64,000 nucleotides of DNA, taken from NCBI RefSeq assembly GCF_014651955.1, contig NZ_BMXW01000021.1, positions 1 through 64,000 of the forward strand. The letters are read 5' to 3'. Within the stretch, counting starts at the first letter, position 1. Each line of letters starts with the position of its first letter. The DNA is from Shewanella fodinae (GTDB taxonomy: Bacteria; Pseudomonadota; Gammaproteobacteria; Enterobacterales; Shewanellaceae). Shown here piece by piece: positions 41,915 to 53,011 of this stretch. A program made the position numbers and the translations under genes. Under the pieces are notes generated by a model. That model saw nothing but the letters and a program-made list of their open reading frames with translations. It did not search any database and was not told where the DNA came from.

Positions 41915-42811
41915 ATGGACCTCAAAGTTATTCGTTATTTTATTGAGATTGTCGATCACGGGGGTTTTGCCAAAGCCGCCGAGGCCATTCATCTGACTCA
42001 GCCCGCCCTGTCGAAGGCGATTAATCAACTCGAAGAGGAGTTGGACTTAGTGCTGTTGGAACGGGGTAAGCGCGGCAGCCAACTGAAGCCGACGGCCTCT
42101 GGTGAGGTGGTATACCGTTATGGCATACAACTGCTGAAGGTCAGGCAGGAGATGCACCGTGAGTTAGAAGCACAACGTAGCCTCAACGCCGGAGAGTTGC
42201 ACCTGGGTTTGGCTCCCTTAGGCAGTGCCGAGATCTTTGCGCCGGTAATAGCCCGCTATCGCAGTCTTTATCCCAAAATTGCCATGCAGTTGTTTGTTCG
42301 TGGCGGCATTGAACAAACGATTGCCCTGAAAAAACGCGAAGTAGAATTAGCCACCGGTATCATTTCATTTGACGAAGAGTTCGAGGGGTTCTGCATCCGC
42401 CGCAACCCTATGGTCGTGGTGGTCCCCAAACAACATGCGCTCGCCAACCAACCGCAGTTGACACTCAAACAGTTGGAAGAAACCCCGCAAATTCTGTTTG
42501 ATGAGGAATATGCCTTACATGAACTGGTGTTCAAGGGCTGCGTTAACGCCGGGTTTATTCCCAAAGTAGCGACAAAGGTTAGCCACCCAGATTTTGGGAT
42601 TACGCTGGTGGCGGCCGGTACTGGCGTGATGATTATGCCGGAGTTTATTGCCGCACGACATGCCGTTGCCGGTGTCAGCCGGGTGCCACTCTCCACGGAT
42701 GACCTGATATGGGAGCTGTCGCTATTCTGGCGTAAAGGACATCCGTTATCCTTTGCAGCGCAAGCGATGGTCACGCTGATCCGTGAACAGTTAGCCGCAG
42801 AGCCTGTATGA
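41915..42811 (+). CDS. LysR-family regulator of the CidR type
   Basis: A 298-residue LysR protein: HTH at 18-37 (FAKAAEAIHLTQPALSKAI) and effector domain from 90. Divergent from the lrgAB-like genes, as CidR is from cidAB, so it likely controls them in response to a small acid. The palindrome TAGGATTCCTA in the 100-base gap is a candidate operator. Overlaps the next gene by ATGA. Confidence 0.9.
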   Translation: MDLKVIRYFIEIVDHGGFAKAAEAIHLTQPALSKAINQLEEELDLVLLERGKRGSQLKPTASGEVVYRYGIQLLKVRQEMHRELEAQRSLNAGELHLGLAPLGSAEIFAPVIARYRSLYPKIAMQLFVRGGIEQTIALKKREVELATGIISFDEEFEGFCIRRNPMVVVVPKQHALANQPQLTLKQLEETPQILFDEEYALHELVFKGCVNAGFIPKVATKVSHPDFGITLVAAGTGVMIMPEFIAARHAVAGVSRVPLSTDDLIWELSLFWRKGHPLSFAAQAMVTLIREQLAAEPV

Positions 42812-43692
42812 CAACCAGCGCGGCGTTGCGTATCGGCATGGCGATGTGGTCTCACCACCACTGGCAAGACAGTGTTTATGGCGGTAATGCGGCCACCACT
42901 GAGCGCCTAGCACGTTATGCCCAGGTGTTTAACAGTGTTGAAGGCAACACCAGCTTTTATGCGACGCCGTTGCAGACCGTGGCGGCAGATTGGGCAGCGG
43001 CAGTGCCAGCATCATTTCGTTTTACCTTCAAGTTGCCACAGACCATTACCCATCAATTGCAGCTACGCCATTGCCGCGAGGAGTTGCGCGCCTTTTTCGA
43101 CGCCATGGCACCATTAATGCCGCTTACCGGCATGTGGCAAATCCAGTTACCCGCCGCATTTGGCCCAGCAGCATTGCCACAACTGCAAGCCTTTCTGCCG
43201 TGGCTACCACAAGGCTTAACACTGGGCGTGGAAGTACGCCATCCAGCATTCTTTGCCAAAGGGCAGGCGGAAACTCAGTTAAACCGTTGGTTAGTCAACG
43301 AAGGGGTCAACCGCATCATCATGGACAGCCGTCCGGTATTTGCCGCCGACGCCGATAATCCGCTGATACGGGAAGCACAGCGCAAGAAGCCGCGAGTACC
43401 AGTGCATGCCATTGCCACCGCCCAGCAACCGGTGGTGCGCTTTATTGGGCAACTGGATCTGGATAACAGTGAACGACTATTCACACCCTGGCTGGCAAAA
43501 CTCAGTCAATGGCTGGATGAAGGCCGCACGCCCTATCTGTTTGTGCATACCCCGGACAATATTGCAGCGCCGCAACTCGCCGCACGCCTATGGCAATCCC
43601 TGAGCGATTATCGCTTGAACCACGGACTATCGCCGCTCGGAGCGCTGACGCTCCCCCGCACTGAGCGGCCACAACTGCATCTATTCAACTGA
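42808..43692 (+). CDS. DUF72 (YecE-like) family protein
   Basis: A 294-residue cytosolic protein with the DUF72 TIM-barrel pattern: GMAMWSHHHWQDSVY at the N terminus, FNSVEGNTSFYATP, FKLPQTITHQ, and VEVRHPAFF. The family function is not established. Coupled by a 4-base overlap to the LysR gene upstream. Confidence 0.9.
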   Translation: MTTSAALRIGMAMWSHHHWQDSVYGGNAATTERLARYAQVFNSVEGNTSFYATPLQTVAADWAAAVPASFRFTFKLPQTITHQLQLRHCREELRAFFDAMAPLMPLTGMWQIQLPAAFGPAALPQLQAFLPWLPQGLTLGVEVRHPAFFAKGQAETQLNRWLVNEGVNRIIMDSRPVFAADADNPLIREAQRKKPRVPVHAIATAQQPVVRFIGQLDLDNSERLFTPWLAKLSQWLDEGRTPYLFVHTPDNIAAPQLAARLWQSLSDYRLNHGLSPLGALTLPRTERPQLHLFN

Positions 43693-43888
43693 TACCCGAA
43701 AGCCCTCTCATTAGGTCGGGAGTTAACGGTATCAATCCATCGAGCTAGCTGCCTTCTTTCACTATGACTATTGTGGTATGCGCTGCTCAGGTTGCCATCC
43801 TTAGTTGCCTGTTACAAAAAACATTTTTTGTCGCAACTATACGCCGGTGAATTACACTGGTAATGACAGCCAACTGTAGGGAGATGCA

Positions 43889-44797
43889 ATGTTTTCGTTG
43901 AAGCAAACGCAAGCAATTTTGACAGCACTGCCCGATCCCGTATTCATCCTCACCCGCAGCGGTAAATATGCGCATATTCTGGGAGGCACTGACACTCGCT
44001 ACTACCACAATGGTTCCGCGCTAATTGGCCATTATTTTTCAGAAGTATTAGTTGCTGAAAAAGCCAGCTGGTTTATGCAACAGATAGCACTGGTGCTGCA
44101 ATCCGGCCAAATGCTGGTTGTCGAATACCAACTGGCGGGATCGGACGTGCTGGGGCTGGAAGACGGTCCCGACGAACCCATCTGGTTTGAAGGCCGCATA
44201 CAACCGTTAGCATTTCAGATAGACGGCGAGGATGCGGTGCTATGGGTCGCCAGCAATATTACCGCCCGTCACCAGTTGCAGCAGCGACTACAGCATCTTA
44301 GTGAAGTAGATGAACTGTCTCACTTATATAACCGCCGTAAGCTGCGCAGCCAGCTAAACAGTCAGTTCAGCCTGTTCCACCGCCATCAAACGCCTTGCAG
44401 TCTGCTGGTTTTCGACTTGGATTTTTTCAAACAACTCAACGATACCTGCGGTCACCCCACCGGGGACTGTGTGATTGAAGCAGTAGGCCGTGTTTGTTTG
44501 CAAACGGTGCGAGAAGAAGATCTGGCAGCGCGCTACGGCGGTGACGAATTTGCGGTACTGATGCCTCACACCAACACTCAACAAGCGTGGAGTCTGGCAG
44601 ATCGCTTGCGTCGCAAAATCCAGCATGTGTTGTTGCAGATGGACCTGCCGCAAATCTGCACCAGCATCAGTGGCGGCATCAGTGAATTTCTGCCATCAGA
44701 CGAAAAGGTGGAAACCATTATCCAGCGGGCAGATCGTGGGCTATATATGGCGAAAAATCTGGGGCGCAATCGTATCTGTTGTGAACATCCAGACTAA
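43889..44797 (+). CDS. PAS-GGDEF diguanylate cyclase
   Basis: A 302-residue cytosolic enzyme making c-di-GMP from GTP. An N-terminal PAS-like domain (1-125) is followed by a GGDEF domain with intact GGDEF at 217-221. The inhibitory site R208-E-E-D211 lies exactly five residues before it, so product inhibition is expected. Preceded by GGGAG and followed by a terminator-like hairpin. Confidence 0.94.
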   Translation: MFSLKQTQAILTALPDPVFILTRSGKYAHILGGTDTRYYHNGSALIGHYFSEVLVAEKASWFMQQIALVLQSGQMLVVEYQLAGSDVLGLEDGPDEPIWFEGRIQPLAFQIDGEDAVLWVASNITARHQLQQRLQHLSEVDELSHLYNRRKLRSQLNSQFSLFHRHQTPCSLLVFDLDFFKQLNDTCGHPTGDCVIEAVGRVCLQTVREEDLAARYGGDEFAVLMPHTNTQQAWSLADRLRRKIQHVLLQMDLPQICTSISGGISEFLPSDEKVETIIQRADRGLYMAKNLGRNRICCEHPD

Positions 44798-44805
44798 TTC
44801 AGGCA

Positions 44806-44830
44806 CAAAAAAGCCGGCGTACTGCCGGCT
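44806..44830 (-). terminator. Terminator after lysS
   Basis: AGCCGGC-AGTAC-GCCGGCT with a T-run on the minus strand; also lies after the cyclase gene on the plus strand. Confidence 0.8.
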
Positions 44831-44847
44831 TCTGCTGCGCCTTAAAA

Positions 44848-46347
44848 TCAGGCTTCTGGGCGCATAGCCGGGAACAGGATCACATCGCGGATAGTGTGGC
44901 TGTTGGTGAATAGCATCACCAGACGGTCGATACCAATCCCCTGACCCGCAGTTGGTGGCAAGCCGTGTTCCAGTGCCCGAATATAGTCACCATCATAGAA
45001 CATGGCTTCATCGTCACCGGCATCTTTGGCTTCTACCTGCGCTTTAAAACGACGGTCCTGATCTTCAGCATCGTTCAGCTCGCTAAAGCCGTTGGCCACT
45101 TCACGACCACCGATGAAAAACTCAAAACGGTCAGTGATAAAATCATTGTCATCACTGCGGCGTGCCAGCGGTGAAATATCGGCCGGATAACCAGTGATAA
45201 AGGTTGGCTGCATCAGTTTAGGTTCAGCGGTTTCACCGAAGATCTCTTCCAGCAACTGCCCACAAGTCCAGAAAGATTCGATTTCCACCCCTACATCTTT
45301 TGCCAACTGCCGCATAAAGGCCAAGTCTTTGACGTTTTCATACGTCATCGCTTGAATGGTGGCATTATCTGGATTGTAGTGCTGAATTGCTTCCAGCATA
45401 CTCATGCGCGCATAGGGGCCACCAAAATCAATGGTGTGTTCGCCGTAAGCCACTTTGGTGTCACCCAGTAGCTTGCTGGCAATGGACGACAGCATCTCTT
45501 CAGTGAAATCCATCAGATCGCGGTAGTCAGCGTACGCCATATAGAATTCCATCATGGTAAATTCTGGGTTATGGCGTGGTGACAAGCCTTCGTTGCGGAA
45601 GTTACGGTTGATCTCGAACACGCGCTCAAAACCGCCCACCACCAGACGCTTCAGGTACAGTTCTGGGGCAATACGCAGATACATATCGATATCCAGCGCA
45701 TTGTGATGGGTGATAAACGGCCGGGCAGATGCACCACCGGGGATCACGTGCATCATGGGCGTTTCCACTTCCATGAACGCTTTGCTTTCCATAAAGCTGC
45801 GGATAGCACCCACCACTTTAGAGCGCATTTTGAAGGTGTTACGGGATTCTTCGTTGACGATCAGATCCACATAACGCTGGCGATAGCGGGTTTCCTGATC
45901 GGTCAGGCCGTGGAACTTCTCTGGCAACGGCCGCAGGGCTTTAGTCAGTAACTGGTACTCTTCCATATTGACGAACAGGTCGCCTTGATTGGAACGGTGC
46001 AGTTCACCTTTAACGCCGATGATATCGCCGAGATCCAATCCCTGATATTTGTCTTTCAGATCTGCCTGAACCGCTTTATCGGCGTAAACCTGGATGCGAC
46101 CAGAAACGTCCTGCAGCACCATGAACGGGCCACGTTTGGCCATCACCCGACCGGCAATAGCGGTATGAAAACCAAGGGCCTCTATCTCTTCCTTACTCTT
46201 ATCGCCGAACTGCGCTTCCAGTTCGCCAGCCTTGTGAGTACGGCGGAAAGTGTTGGGGTGACCATTGGCCGGGCCGGTTTCACGATAGTGTTCCAGCTTG
46301 GCACGACGCTCTGCAATCAGCTTGTTTTCATCCAGTTGTTCAGTCAT
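44848..46347 (-). CDS. lysS: Lysyl-tRNA synthetase (class II)
   Basis: Charges tRNA-Lys. The 499-residue protein has an OB-fold anticodon domain (about 60-170) and class II motifs: motif 2 [20 protein letters not shown] and motif 3 [10 protein letters not shown]. Downstream of prfB by 17 bases, the classical prfB-lysS operon. Confidence 0.97.
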   Translation of the reverse strand: MTEQLDENKLIAERRAKLEHYRETGPANGHPNTFRRTHKAGELEAQFGDKSKEEIEALGFHTAIAGRVMAKRGPFMVLQDVSGRIQVYADKAVQADLKDKYQGLDLGDIIGVKGELHRSNQGDLFVNMEEYQLLTKALRPLPEKFHGLTDQETRYRQRYVDLIVNEESRNTFKMRSKVVGAIRSFMESKAFMEVETPMMHVIPGGASARPFITHHNALDIDMYLRIAPELYLKRLVVGGFERVFEINRNFRNEGLSPRHNPEFTMMEFYMAYADYRDLMDFTEEMLSSIASKLLGDTKVAYGEHTIDFGGPYARMSMLEAIQHYNPDNATIQAMTYENVKDLAFMRQLAKDVGVEIESFWTCGQLLEEIFGETAEPKLMQPTFITGYPADISPLARRSDDNDFITDRFEFFIGGREVANGFSELNDAEDQDRRFKAQVEAKDAGDDEAMFYDGDYIRALEHGLPPTAGQGIGIDRLVMLFTNSHTIRDVILFPAMRPEA

Positions 46348-46364
46348 TTCAGTTTCTTCTCTAC

Positions 46365-47463
46365 TTACAGCCCGGATTTAAGGCTGGCTTCAATAAATCT
46401 GTCTAAATCACCGTCAAGCACCGCTTGGGTGTTACGGGTTTCTACACCGGTACGCAAATCCTTGATGCGGGAATCATCCAGCACATAGGAACGGATCTGG
46501 CTGCCCCAGCCGATATCGGATTTCAGCTCTTCGGCGGCCTGTTTTTCGGCGTTTTTCTTTTTCAACTCCAACTCATACAGCTTAGCTTTCAACTGTTTCA
46601 TGGCCGTTTCCTTGTTTTTATGCTGGGAACGGTCATTCTGACACTGAGTCACGGTATTAGTGGGAATGTGGGTGATACGCACCGCGGATTCGGTACGGTT
46701 TACATGCTGACCACCAGCGCCAGAGGCACGGTACACGTCAATACGCAGATCCGCCGGATTAATATCAATATCAATCGAGTCGTCAATTTCGGGATAGACA
46801 AACACCGAACAAAACGAGGTATGACGGCGGCCACCTGAGTCGAATGGTGACTTACGCACCAACCGATGCACCCCAGTCTCAGTACGCAACCAACCGTATG
46901 CATATTCACCGCTGAACTTGATAGTCGCACTCTTGATACCGGCGACTTCACCGTCCGAGACTTCAATCAGTTCTGGACTGAATTGGTGTTCTTCACCCCA
47001 GCGCAAGTACATACGCAAAACCATTTCGGCCCAGTCCTGCGCTTCGGTACCACCGGAGCCAGACTGAATATCCAGGTAACAATCGGAAGCATCACTGTCA
47101 CCAGAAAACATTCGGCGGAACTCCAGTTCTGCCAGTTCCTTTTCCAGTTTTTCCAGCTCATGACCAGTCTCATTGAAGGTGTCTTCGTCATCTTCTTCAA
47201 CCGCCAGTGCCAGCAGCTCGCCCACATCGTCAAGGCCCTGATCCAGATCATCGATAGTTTCGACCACCTTTTCGAGGGACACACGCTCTTTACCCAAAGT
47301 CTGTGCCCGTTCCGGGTCATTCCAGACATCGGCGCTTTCCAACTCGCGGACGACTTCTTCTAGACGCTCTTTCTTAGCGTCATAGTCAAAGATACCCCCT
47401 AAGGAGATCGGTGCGTTCCGCTAGTTCCTTGATTTTGTTTTTTACCGGATTTACTTCAAACAT
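46365..47463 (-). CDS. prfB: Peptide chain release factor 2 with programmed +1 frameshift
   Basis: RF2 reads UAA and UGA and releases the nascent chain. ATG at 47463 opens 25 codons ([20 protein letters not shown]..) to an in-frame TGA at 47388-47386. Ribosomes shift +1 at CTT-TGA-C and continue in the frame that runs to 46365. The signal is classical: an AGGGGG Shine-Dalgarno-like element, TAT, CTT TGA C. The main part has the peptide anticodon SPF ([10 protein letters not shown]) and the GGQ motif ([12 protein letters not shown]). Low RF2 favours shifting, so the gene is autoregulated. It forms an operon with lysS. Confidence 0.97.
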
Positions 47464-47563
47464 GTAGACTCTACTTTACTTAATTTGAACGTTAACACTG
47501 TATGCAAGCCGCGCATTTTAACCCAAGCGTCCGCTGAAACCTATCACGACAATCCAGATTGCT

Positions 47564-47590
47564 AAAAAAAATCCCACTATTTAGCTGGGA
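47564..47590 (-). terminator. Second hairpin after chemoreceptor gene
   Basis: On the minus strand TCCCA-N9-TGGGA followed by eight T residues, about 14 bases downstream of the stronger terminator at 47604. Together they make a tandem terminator. Confidence 0.6.
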
Positions 47591-47603
47591 CAAGCTCATT
47601 AAG

Positions 47604-47631
47604 GTAAAAAAACAGCGCCCGCAGGCGCTGT
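47604..47631 (-). terminator. Terminator of chemoreceptor gene
   Basis: ACAGCGCC-TGCG-GGCGCTGT followed by a T-run on the minus strand, 19 bases after the stop at 47650. Confidence 0.85.
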
Positions 47632-47649
47632 AATTTACTAAAGTATCAC

Positions 47650-49305
47650 TCAGACGCGGAACTGCCCCACTAGTTTACCTAGGCGCTCACCGCTGCCAGA
47701 AACCCGTTCACTCATGAGCGCGGCTTCCTCGCTGGACTGTGTCAGTTCTGAGACGATCTCCTTGATCTTATAAATATTGTGGTTGATCTCTTCGGTCACC
47801 GAACTTTGCTCAGTGGCGGCAGTTGCAATCTGCGTGGTCATATCATTAATGGCGGTGACAGAGGAAGTTACTGCCCCCAGACTTTCAGAAATTAACCGTG
47901 AAGACTCAACGCTACGTTTGCAGTTCTGCTGGCTTTGCTCCATGGCTGTTACCGCCTGCCCGACCAGCGTATGCAATTCACTGAGCATTTCGTTGATTTC
48001 CAACGTACTCGCTTGGGTACGACTGGCCAAGTTGCGCACTTCGTCAGCGACCACCGCAAAGCCCCGGCCTTGTTCGCCTGCGCGCGCAGCTTCAATCGCG
48101 GCATTAAGTGCCAGCAGGTTAGTTTGCTCGGCAATACCGCCGATAACCGTCAACACGCTGTTGATTTTCTGCGATTGCTCATTCAGCGCCTGAATATGCG
48201 CCGCTGCACTATTGATCTCATTCATCAATGTTGAGACTTCGGTCAGCGAGGTATCAACACAATCCTGCGCTTTGGCGACCTCTGCGGTGGCGTCATGCGT
48301 AGCCTCGGCAACCTGATTGGTATTACTGGCGACCTCCTGTGCGGTGGAGGACATTTCGGTAATCGCTGTCACTACCTGATCAGTTTCCTGATTGTGATTA
48401 AACAACTGCTGGGCAATCGCTTTACTCTGTCCATGGATATGGTGCGCCGCATCATTCAGTTCACGGGTACTGCTAGCAACGTCCTGCATAATGCTTTGCA
48501 GCTTACCGACAAACTGATTGAAAGCTTTACCCAGATGGGCAATTTCATCATTGCCAGTCACTTGGAGCCGTTTGGTAAGATCGCCCTCACCTTTGGCAAT
48601 ATCATCTAGATTGCGCAGCATATTAACGATCGGGTTCACCATTTGCCCCGACAGCCAGTAAACCACGATACCGCTGACCATCACAATCACGGCAATGGCG
48701 ATAAGCACGATCCAAATCTTGTTGATGATCATGGCTCGCGCTTCATCACGATAAGTGGCTACAGTCGCGTCAATGTCATCGATATACGCCCCGGTGCCAA
48801 GGATCCAGTCAGTACCAGGAACGGTGGCGGCATAGCCAATCTTTTCGACTAAGTCACTGGTGCCAGGTTTCTGATAGTAATAGGTCAGAAAACCATCACC
48901 ACTTTTGGCCGCCTTTAACAGACCTTGCACTATTTTGATCCCCTTAGGATCCGTCATATTGATCTGTTCAGTCCCTTCCAGCTTGGGCAGCAACGCATGG
49001 AAAATATTTTTCCCCTGACCATTATAAATATAAAAATAGCCAGCCTTACCAAAGCGTACATCCCGCAGCGCGGCGTTCACATCGCCATTGTGTTGACGCT
49101 GGTAGTTTACTATTTCATTAGCCACTTCAGTTACATGCACTAATTCTTGGCGGCGCTCATGAATAAGCTTGTCGCGGAATTCCTGCACATTTTCATCCAA
49201 GGAAGCAGATTCCATCACATAAGAAAATATGGCGACTGCAATACCACCAAACAATATGGGTAACAGCGCCAACAATAAAACCTTATTGCGTACACCTAAA
49301 TTCAT
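47650..49305 (-). CDS. Methyl-accepting chemotaxis protein with Cache sensor
   Basis: A 551-residue membrane receptor. Helix 1 near 10-32, a periplasmic single Cache domain ([22 protein letters not shown], then [16 protein letters not shown]), helix 2 near 188-212, a HAMP domain, and a signalling hairpin with the tip [32 protein letters not shown] (given here as the known CheA/CheW contact; only part need be read). It ends in GKLVGQFRV, a normal receptor end. No chemotaxis genes lie nearby. The start could be GTG 49320 instead. Confidence 0.92.
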   Translation of the reverse strand: MNLGVRNKVLLLALLPILFGGIAVAIFSYVMESASLDENVQEFRDKLIHERRQELVHVTEVANEIVNYQRQHNGDVNAALRDVRFGKAGYFYIYNGQGKNIFHALLPKLEGTEQINMTDPKGIKIVQGLLKAAKSGDGFLTYYYQKPGTSDLVEKIGYAATVPGTDWILGTGAYIDDIDATVATYRDEARAMIINKIWIVLIAIAVIVMVSGIVVYWLSGQMVNPIVNMLRNLDDIAKGEGDLTKRLQVTGNDEIAHLGKAFNQFVGKLQSIMQDVASSTRELNDAAHHIHGQSKAIAQQLFNHNQETDQVVTAITEMSSTAQEVASNTNQVAEATHDATAEVAKAQDCVDTSLTEVSTLMNEINSAAAHIQALNEQSQKINSVLTVIGGIAEQTNLLALNAAIEAARAGEQGRGFAVVADEVRNLASRTQASTLEINEMLSELHTLVGQAVTAMEQSQQNCKRSVESSRLISESLGAVTSSVTAINDMTTQIATAATEQSSVTEEINHNIYKIKEIVSELTQSSEEAALMSERVSGSGERLGKLVGQFRV

Positions 49306-49396
49306 CACTGCAACATCCACGGTAACAATTGGAGTTTTGAAAGTATAACGTATTAGAAAAACATGCCGTTACTACTTTGGTAAAAAGTTGCTGATT

Positions 49397-50536
49397 TTAC
49401 TTAATTAATGTGATCATTATTAGCGCTGCAATGAAACCCAAAATCAGATAGATAATATGTAATTTCCATAACCGCAACAGCAGCATACCCATTAGCACCA
49501 AGGCCATTTGCCACGGCTGTTGCACCGCAGAAATAAATACCGGTTGATACAAGGCACTGAGCAGTAATCCAACAACTGCTGCGTTAACACCAGCAACAGC
49601 AGCGGCAACCGCTGGACGTTGTTGCAACGACTGCCAACCTCTATTAAACGTTAGTACCAGCAAAAAACCGGGGAGGAAGATAGCGATGGTTGCAACTAGC
49701 GCCCCCAACAGCGGTTGAGGCTGCCACAACTCTGCTCCGAGAAATGCCGACAAACTGAACATTGGGCCTGGAACCGCCTGCGCCATGGCATAGCCGCTGA
49801 GAAAAACATCTGGTGCCATGACATCTGCAACCCGACTCTGTAATAGCGGCAACACCACATGACCGCCGCCGAAGACCATAGCCCCGGTCTGATAAAAGTC
49901 ACTGCAGAGCCGCCACAATCCGCTGCCATTAAATGACGGCAACAAGAGTACGCCAAACAGCCATAATGACCACCAACGGATCTTGGCAGGTGCGGGAGTA
50001 ATGCTCGCCGTGTCAGCACGCAAAGCGAAGCACCCTAGCAATGCCGCCATAACCAGCACGGCCAACTGCATCAGTGCATAAGGCAACAACAACACAATAG
50101 CAGCGGTTGCCAGCGCAATTGTAGCCGTAAGCCGTTGCTGACAATATTGGCGAGCCATGCCGATAACAGCATCTGCCACCACCACAACCGCCAGTAATTT
50201 CAGGCCAGAAATGACCGCAGTCACCAATGGTTGGGTGCTGAATAGCTGACCAAAGTGCGCCAGCAGATACATGAGTAAAAATGAGGGCAAAGTAAAACCA
50301 ATAAATGCGGCCAACGCCCCCAACAACCCACCACGCAGATAACCAAGCGCAAAACCTACCTGACTGGAACCCGGCCCTGGCAAAAACTGACACAATGCCA
50401 CCGTTGCAGCATACTGCTGTTCGTCCAGCCAATGCAGTTCCTCAACAAATACCCGTCTAAAATAACCAATATGTGCCGCTGGACCGCCAAAACTCACAAG
50501 CCCCAGCAATAAGAAACGGATGAAGATCTGCGCCAT
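49397..50536 (-). CDS. chrA: Chromate transporter, two-domain ChrA type
   Basis: A 379-residue inner-membrane protein of the CHR family, made of two homologous halves. Each half starts with a conserved segment: FLLLGLVSFGGPAAHIGYF and FYQTGAMVFGGGHVVLPLL, with LCQFLPGPGSSQ and AVPGPMFSLSAFLG. It exports chromate or a related anion. No other chr gene is adjacent. Confidence 0.9.
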   Translation of the reverse strand: MAQIFIRFLLLGLVSFGGPAAHIGYFRRVFVEELHWLDEQQYAATVALCQFLPGPGSSQVGFALGYLRGGLLGALAAFIGFTLPSFLLMYLLAHFGQLFSTQPLVTAVISGLKLLAVVVVADAVIGMARQYCQQRLTATIALATAAIVLLLPYALMQLAVLVMAALLGCFALRADTASITPAPAKIRWWSLWLFGVLLLPSFNGSGLWRLCSDFYQTGAMVFGGGHVVLPLLQSRVADVMAPDVFLSGYAMAQAVPGPMFSLSAFLGAELWQPQPLLGALVATIAIFLPGFLLVLTFNRGWQSLQQRPAVAAAVAGVNAAVVGLLLSALYQPVFISAVQQPWQMALVLMGMLLLRLWKLHIIYLILGFIAALIMITLIK

Positions 50537-50613
50537 AACATAACCCCAGAGAATACCTTCCTTATCATAGCGTTGATTACGACAAATGCTGTGGCAGAAA
50601 GATGACAGCGGGG

Positions 50614-51750
50614 TTAGTCAATACGGTTAAGCAATGCCAGTACTTCAAAATGATCGGTATGAGGAAACATGTCAAACAGCTGCACCCGTTGCAAATGGTA
50701 TCCCTCAATGGCAGCCAAATCCCGCGCTAAGCTCTGGGGATTACAACTGGAATACAAGATATGCGCGGGTGCAAAGGCGCTGAGCTGACGGCACAGAGTT
50801 GCGCCGATACCCCGTCTTGGCGGATTAACGATGACCACATCCGGCACATCCAACGCTGCATTGCCTAACGCAAAGTCGGTAGAATCCAGCGCTTGAAAGC
50901 TGACGTTTTCCAGCCCCAACTGCGCTGCCGATAACTGCGCACAAGCAATCGCCTCGGCCTCAATCTCAATACCAGTGAGACGAGTACTGCTGGTTGCACA
51001 GTGCAATCCAAAGCCACCGACGCCACAAAACAGATCCCAGATTGCCTTGGGTGCTAATGGTTGTAGCCAATCCCTGGCACTTTGATAAAGCGCCGCAGCA
51101 ACTTGCGGATTGGTCTGAAAAAAACTCTTGGGACGCATGTACAGCGGAACATCATTAAACACTTCTCGCAGTCGCGGCTCACCGGCGAGCCAGAACTCCT
51201 GCTCGCCTTCCAACCTTGCCATATGCACAGGTTGCAGATTTACCGTCACCACTTTGACAGCCGGGAACTCCTGTAGCAATGCGGGCAACTGCTGTTCGAT
51301 GCGGGGAATCGCTTCCGTCGAACGCAGCACAAACCGCAGCATAAATTCACCACTGACTTGCGCTCGCGTCAGCAGAATATATTTCAGTTCACCTTTGGCC
51401 TTATCGACCCGGTAAGGTGGGACTCCGGCTTGCCTGACAAATAATTGCAAGCGCTGCAGCAGTTGCTGCATATCCGCCGGGTACAACGGACAATCACACA
51501 GATTGACCGGTTCACCGTCAGGCCCAAGAATACCCAGCACTGGCTGCTGCGCTGTGCCTAACACCACCATTTTGGCCTTATTACGAAAACCACTATCAGC
51601 GCCACTGACAGGTGGCAGCCATTCGGTGACGGTAAAAGACGCCAACAACTGCTGCAATGACGCCTGCTTGCAAGCCAGTTGCGTTGATATGGGCTGCTGT
51701 ATATGGCGACAGGACTGGCAACGTCCTGCTGAAAAATGATGGCAAATCAC
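50614..51750 (-). CDS. rlmC: 23S rRNA (uracil-747 C5) methyltransferase RlmC
   Basis: An SAM-dependent enzyme methylating U747 of 23S rRNA. The 378-residue protein starts [20 protein letters not shown]; Cys3, Cys11 and Cys14 plus CDCP near 86 bind a [4Fe-4S] cluster. The SAM motif [13 protein letters not shown], catalytic region PPRRGIG and nucleophile segment YSSCNPQ are intact. The GTG at 51750 (GGGA six bases upstream) is chosen because it matches the family N terminus; the longer frame to 51810 adds 20 unrelated residues. Confidence 0.95.
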   Translation of the reverse strand: MICHHFSAGRCQSCRHIQQPISTQLACKQASLQQLLASFTVTEWLPPVSGADSGFRNKAKMVVLGTAQQPVLGILGPDGEPVNLCDCPLYPADMQQLLQRLQLFVRQAGVPPYRVDKAKGELKYILLTRAQVSGEFMLRFVLRSTEAIPRIEQQLPALLQEFPAVKVVTVNLQPVHMARLEGEQEFWLAGEPRLREVFNDVPLYMRPKSFFQTNPQVAAALYQSARDWLQPLAPKAIWDLFCGVGGFGLHCATSSTRLTGIEIEAEAIACAQLSAAQLGLENVSFQALDSTDFALGNAALDVPDVVIVNPPRRGIGATLCRQLSAFAPAHILYSSCNPQSLARDLAAIEGYHLQRVQLFDMFPHTDHFEVLALLNRID

Positions 51751-51835
51751 AATAGATCCCGAAGCGTGAATAATTTTTCGCAGCCCTTGGTTGGGCTGGC
51801 AACGCGGCACACTTTAGCGGCTTTAGCGCTAAAAA

Positions 51836-53005
51836 TCATCCCAACAGTAGATTATCCACATCGGCAATCACCCGCCTACCACCCAGTTGTTGCTCAACCA
51901 GTACCAGTGCTTGCTTGGCAGTACTGCGGAAGGTGGTAAGCTTGCCACCGTACAGTGACAGAATATGCGGATGCGAAGGCTGACTCAGCAACTGCACTTC
52001 CCGGGTTCTGGCGAAAGCGCTACCGCTGCCGGATGGTAACACCCGCATGCCGCTAAAGCTTCCTAGAATGCTGTGTTCAAGTGCACTTATCCCCCCAGCC
52101 AGCGGGAAATAATGGCAATAAATGCCGAGCAGATAGTAGGTTTCTTCTTTAGTGAGTTGTGGCTCCGGCGTATCACTGTGGGTTTCAGTGGTGCCCAGCA
52201 AGGTTTTACCTTGCCAGGGCATGACAAACACCACACGTTCATCAAAACAGGACTCCAGATATAACACGCCTGGCGGTGCAGGCAGATCCAGCAGCAGATG
52301 GCTCCCCTGCACCCATTCAATGGCCGGTGCAGCCACTGCCGGCTGAACCCGAGATAACAACTCATTGACCCAAGCACCGCTGGTATTGATCAGCATATGG
52401 CAATAGACTTCCTGCATAACGCCATGTTGCTGGTATTGCACCAAACACCCCTTGGCGTCATGGTTGATGGCAACGCAATCGCAATCCTGCAAGACCTCCG
52501 CCCCCAGCGCCTCAGCACTTGCCACCACCGCTTCTGTCAGGCGTTTATCATCGGTCTGCGCATCCCAATACTGAAACAGATGGGTCATTCCCGCTAATCT
52601 CAACCCTGGGAATTGTGTCCATGCGGATGCGGGTAAGGACTGAAACCGCCCAAGCGGATCTGGCTGGCTTAACATGCCATACAGACTTAATCCGGCACGA
52701 ATAGTTAGCGCACTGCGACGGCTATCGCGGTATACGGGAATATAAAATTTCACCGGATGTACCAGCTTGGGCGCGAGTTGCAGTAACTCTCGGCGCGCCT
52801 TCAGCGCTTCGTAAACCAACGGAATTTGTCCGGTTTCCAGATAGCGCAAGCCACCGTGGATCAATTTGCTGGACTGCGAGGAAGTGCCAGCAGCAATACT
52901 GCTCTTGTCTAGCAGCATGACAGAATATCCTGCTGCCGCTGCGCGTTGTGCTATACCGGCGCCATTGATCCCGGCACCGATAATCAGCAAGTCCAGCGCT
53001 TTCAT
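51836..53005 (-). CDS. Short GlpD-like FAD-dependent dehydrogenase
   Basis: A 389-residue flavoprotein related to aerobic glycerol-3-phosphate dehydrogenase. N-terminal FAD motif LLIIGAGINGAGIAQRAAAAG, then LIHGGLRYLETG and the C-terminal YGGKLTTFRSTA are characteristic. It is about 110 residues shorter than GlpD and lacks the C-terminal domain. It follows the OhrR-like regulator by 6 bases on the same strand, not a glp cluster. Substrate probably glycerol-3-phosphate or a relative. Confidence 0.82.
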   Translation of the reverse strand: MKALDLLIIGAGINGAGIAQRAAAAGYSVMLLDKSSIAAGTSSQSSKLIHGGLRYLETGQIPLVYEALKARRELLQLAPKLVHPVKFYIPVYRDSRRSALTIRAGLSLYGMLSQPDPLGRFQSLPASAWTQFPGLRLAGMTHLFQYWDAQTDDKRLTEAVVASAEALGAEVLQDCDCVAINHDAKGCLVQYQQHGVMQEVYCHMLINTSGAWVNELLSRVQPAVAAPAIEWVQGSHLLLDLPAPPGVLYLESCFDERVVFVMPWQGKTLLGTTETHSDTPEPQLTKEETYYLLGIYCHYFPLAGGISALEHSILGSFSGMRVLPSGSGSAFARTREVQLLSQPSHPHILSLYGGKLTTFRSTAKQALVLVEQQLGGRRVIADVDNLLLG

Positions 53006-53011
53006 AGATGA

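Noticed and set aside
46365-47342. prfB frame starting inside the gene, with an upstream in-frame stop suggesting a pseudogene
   Set aside because: The stop is the known programmed frameshift site, with the full slippery and Shine-Dalgarno-like signal, so the gene is intact.
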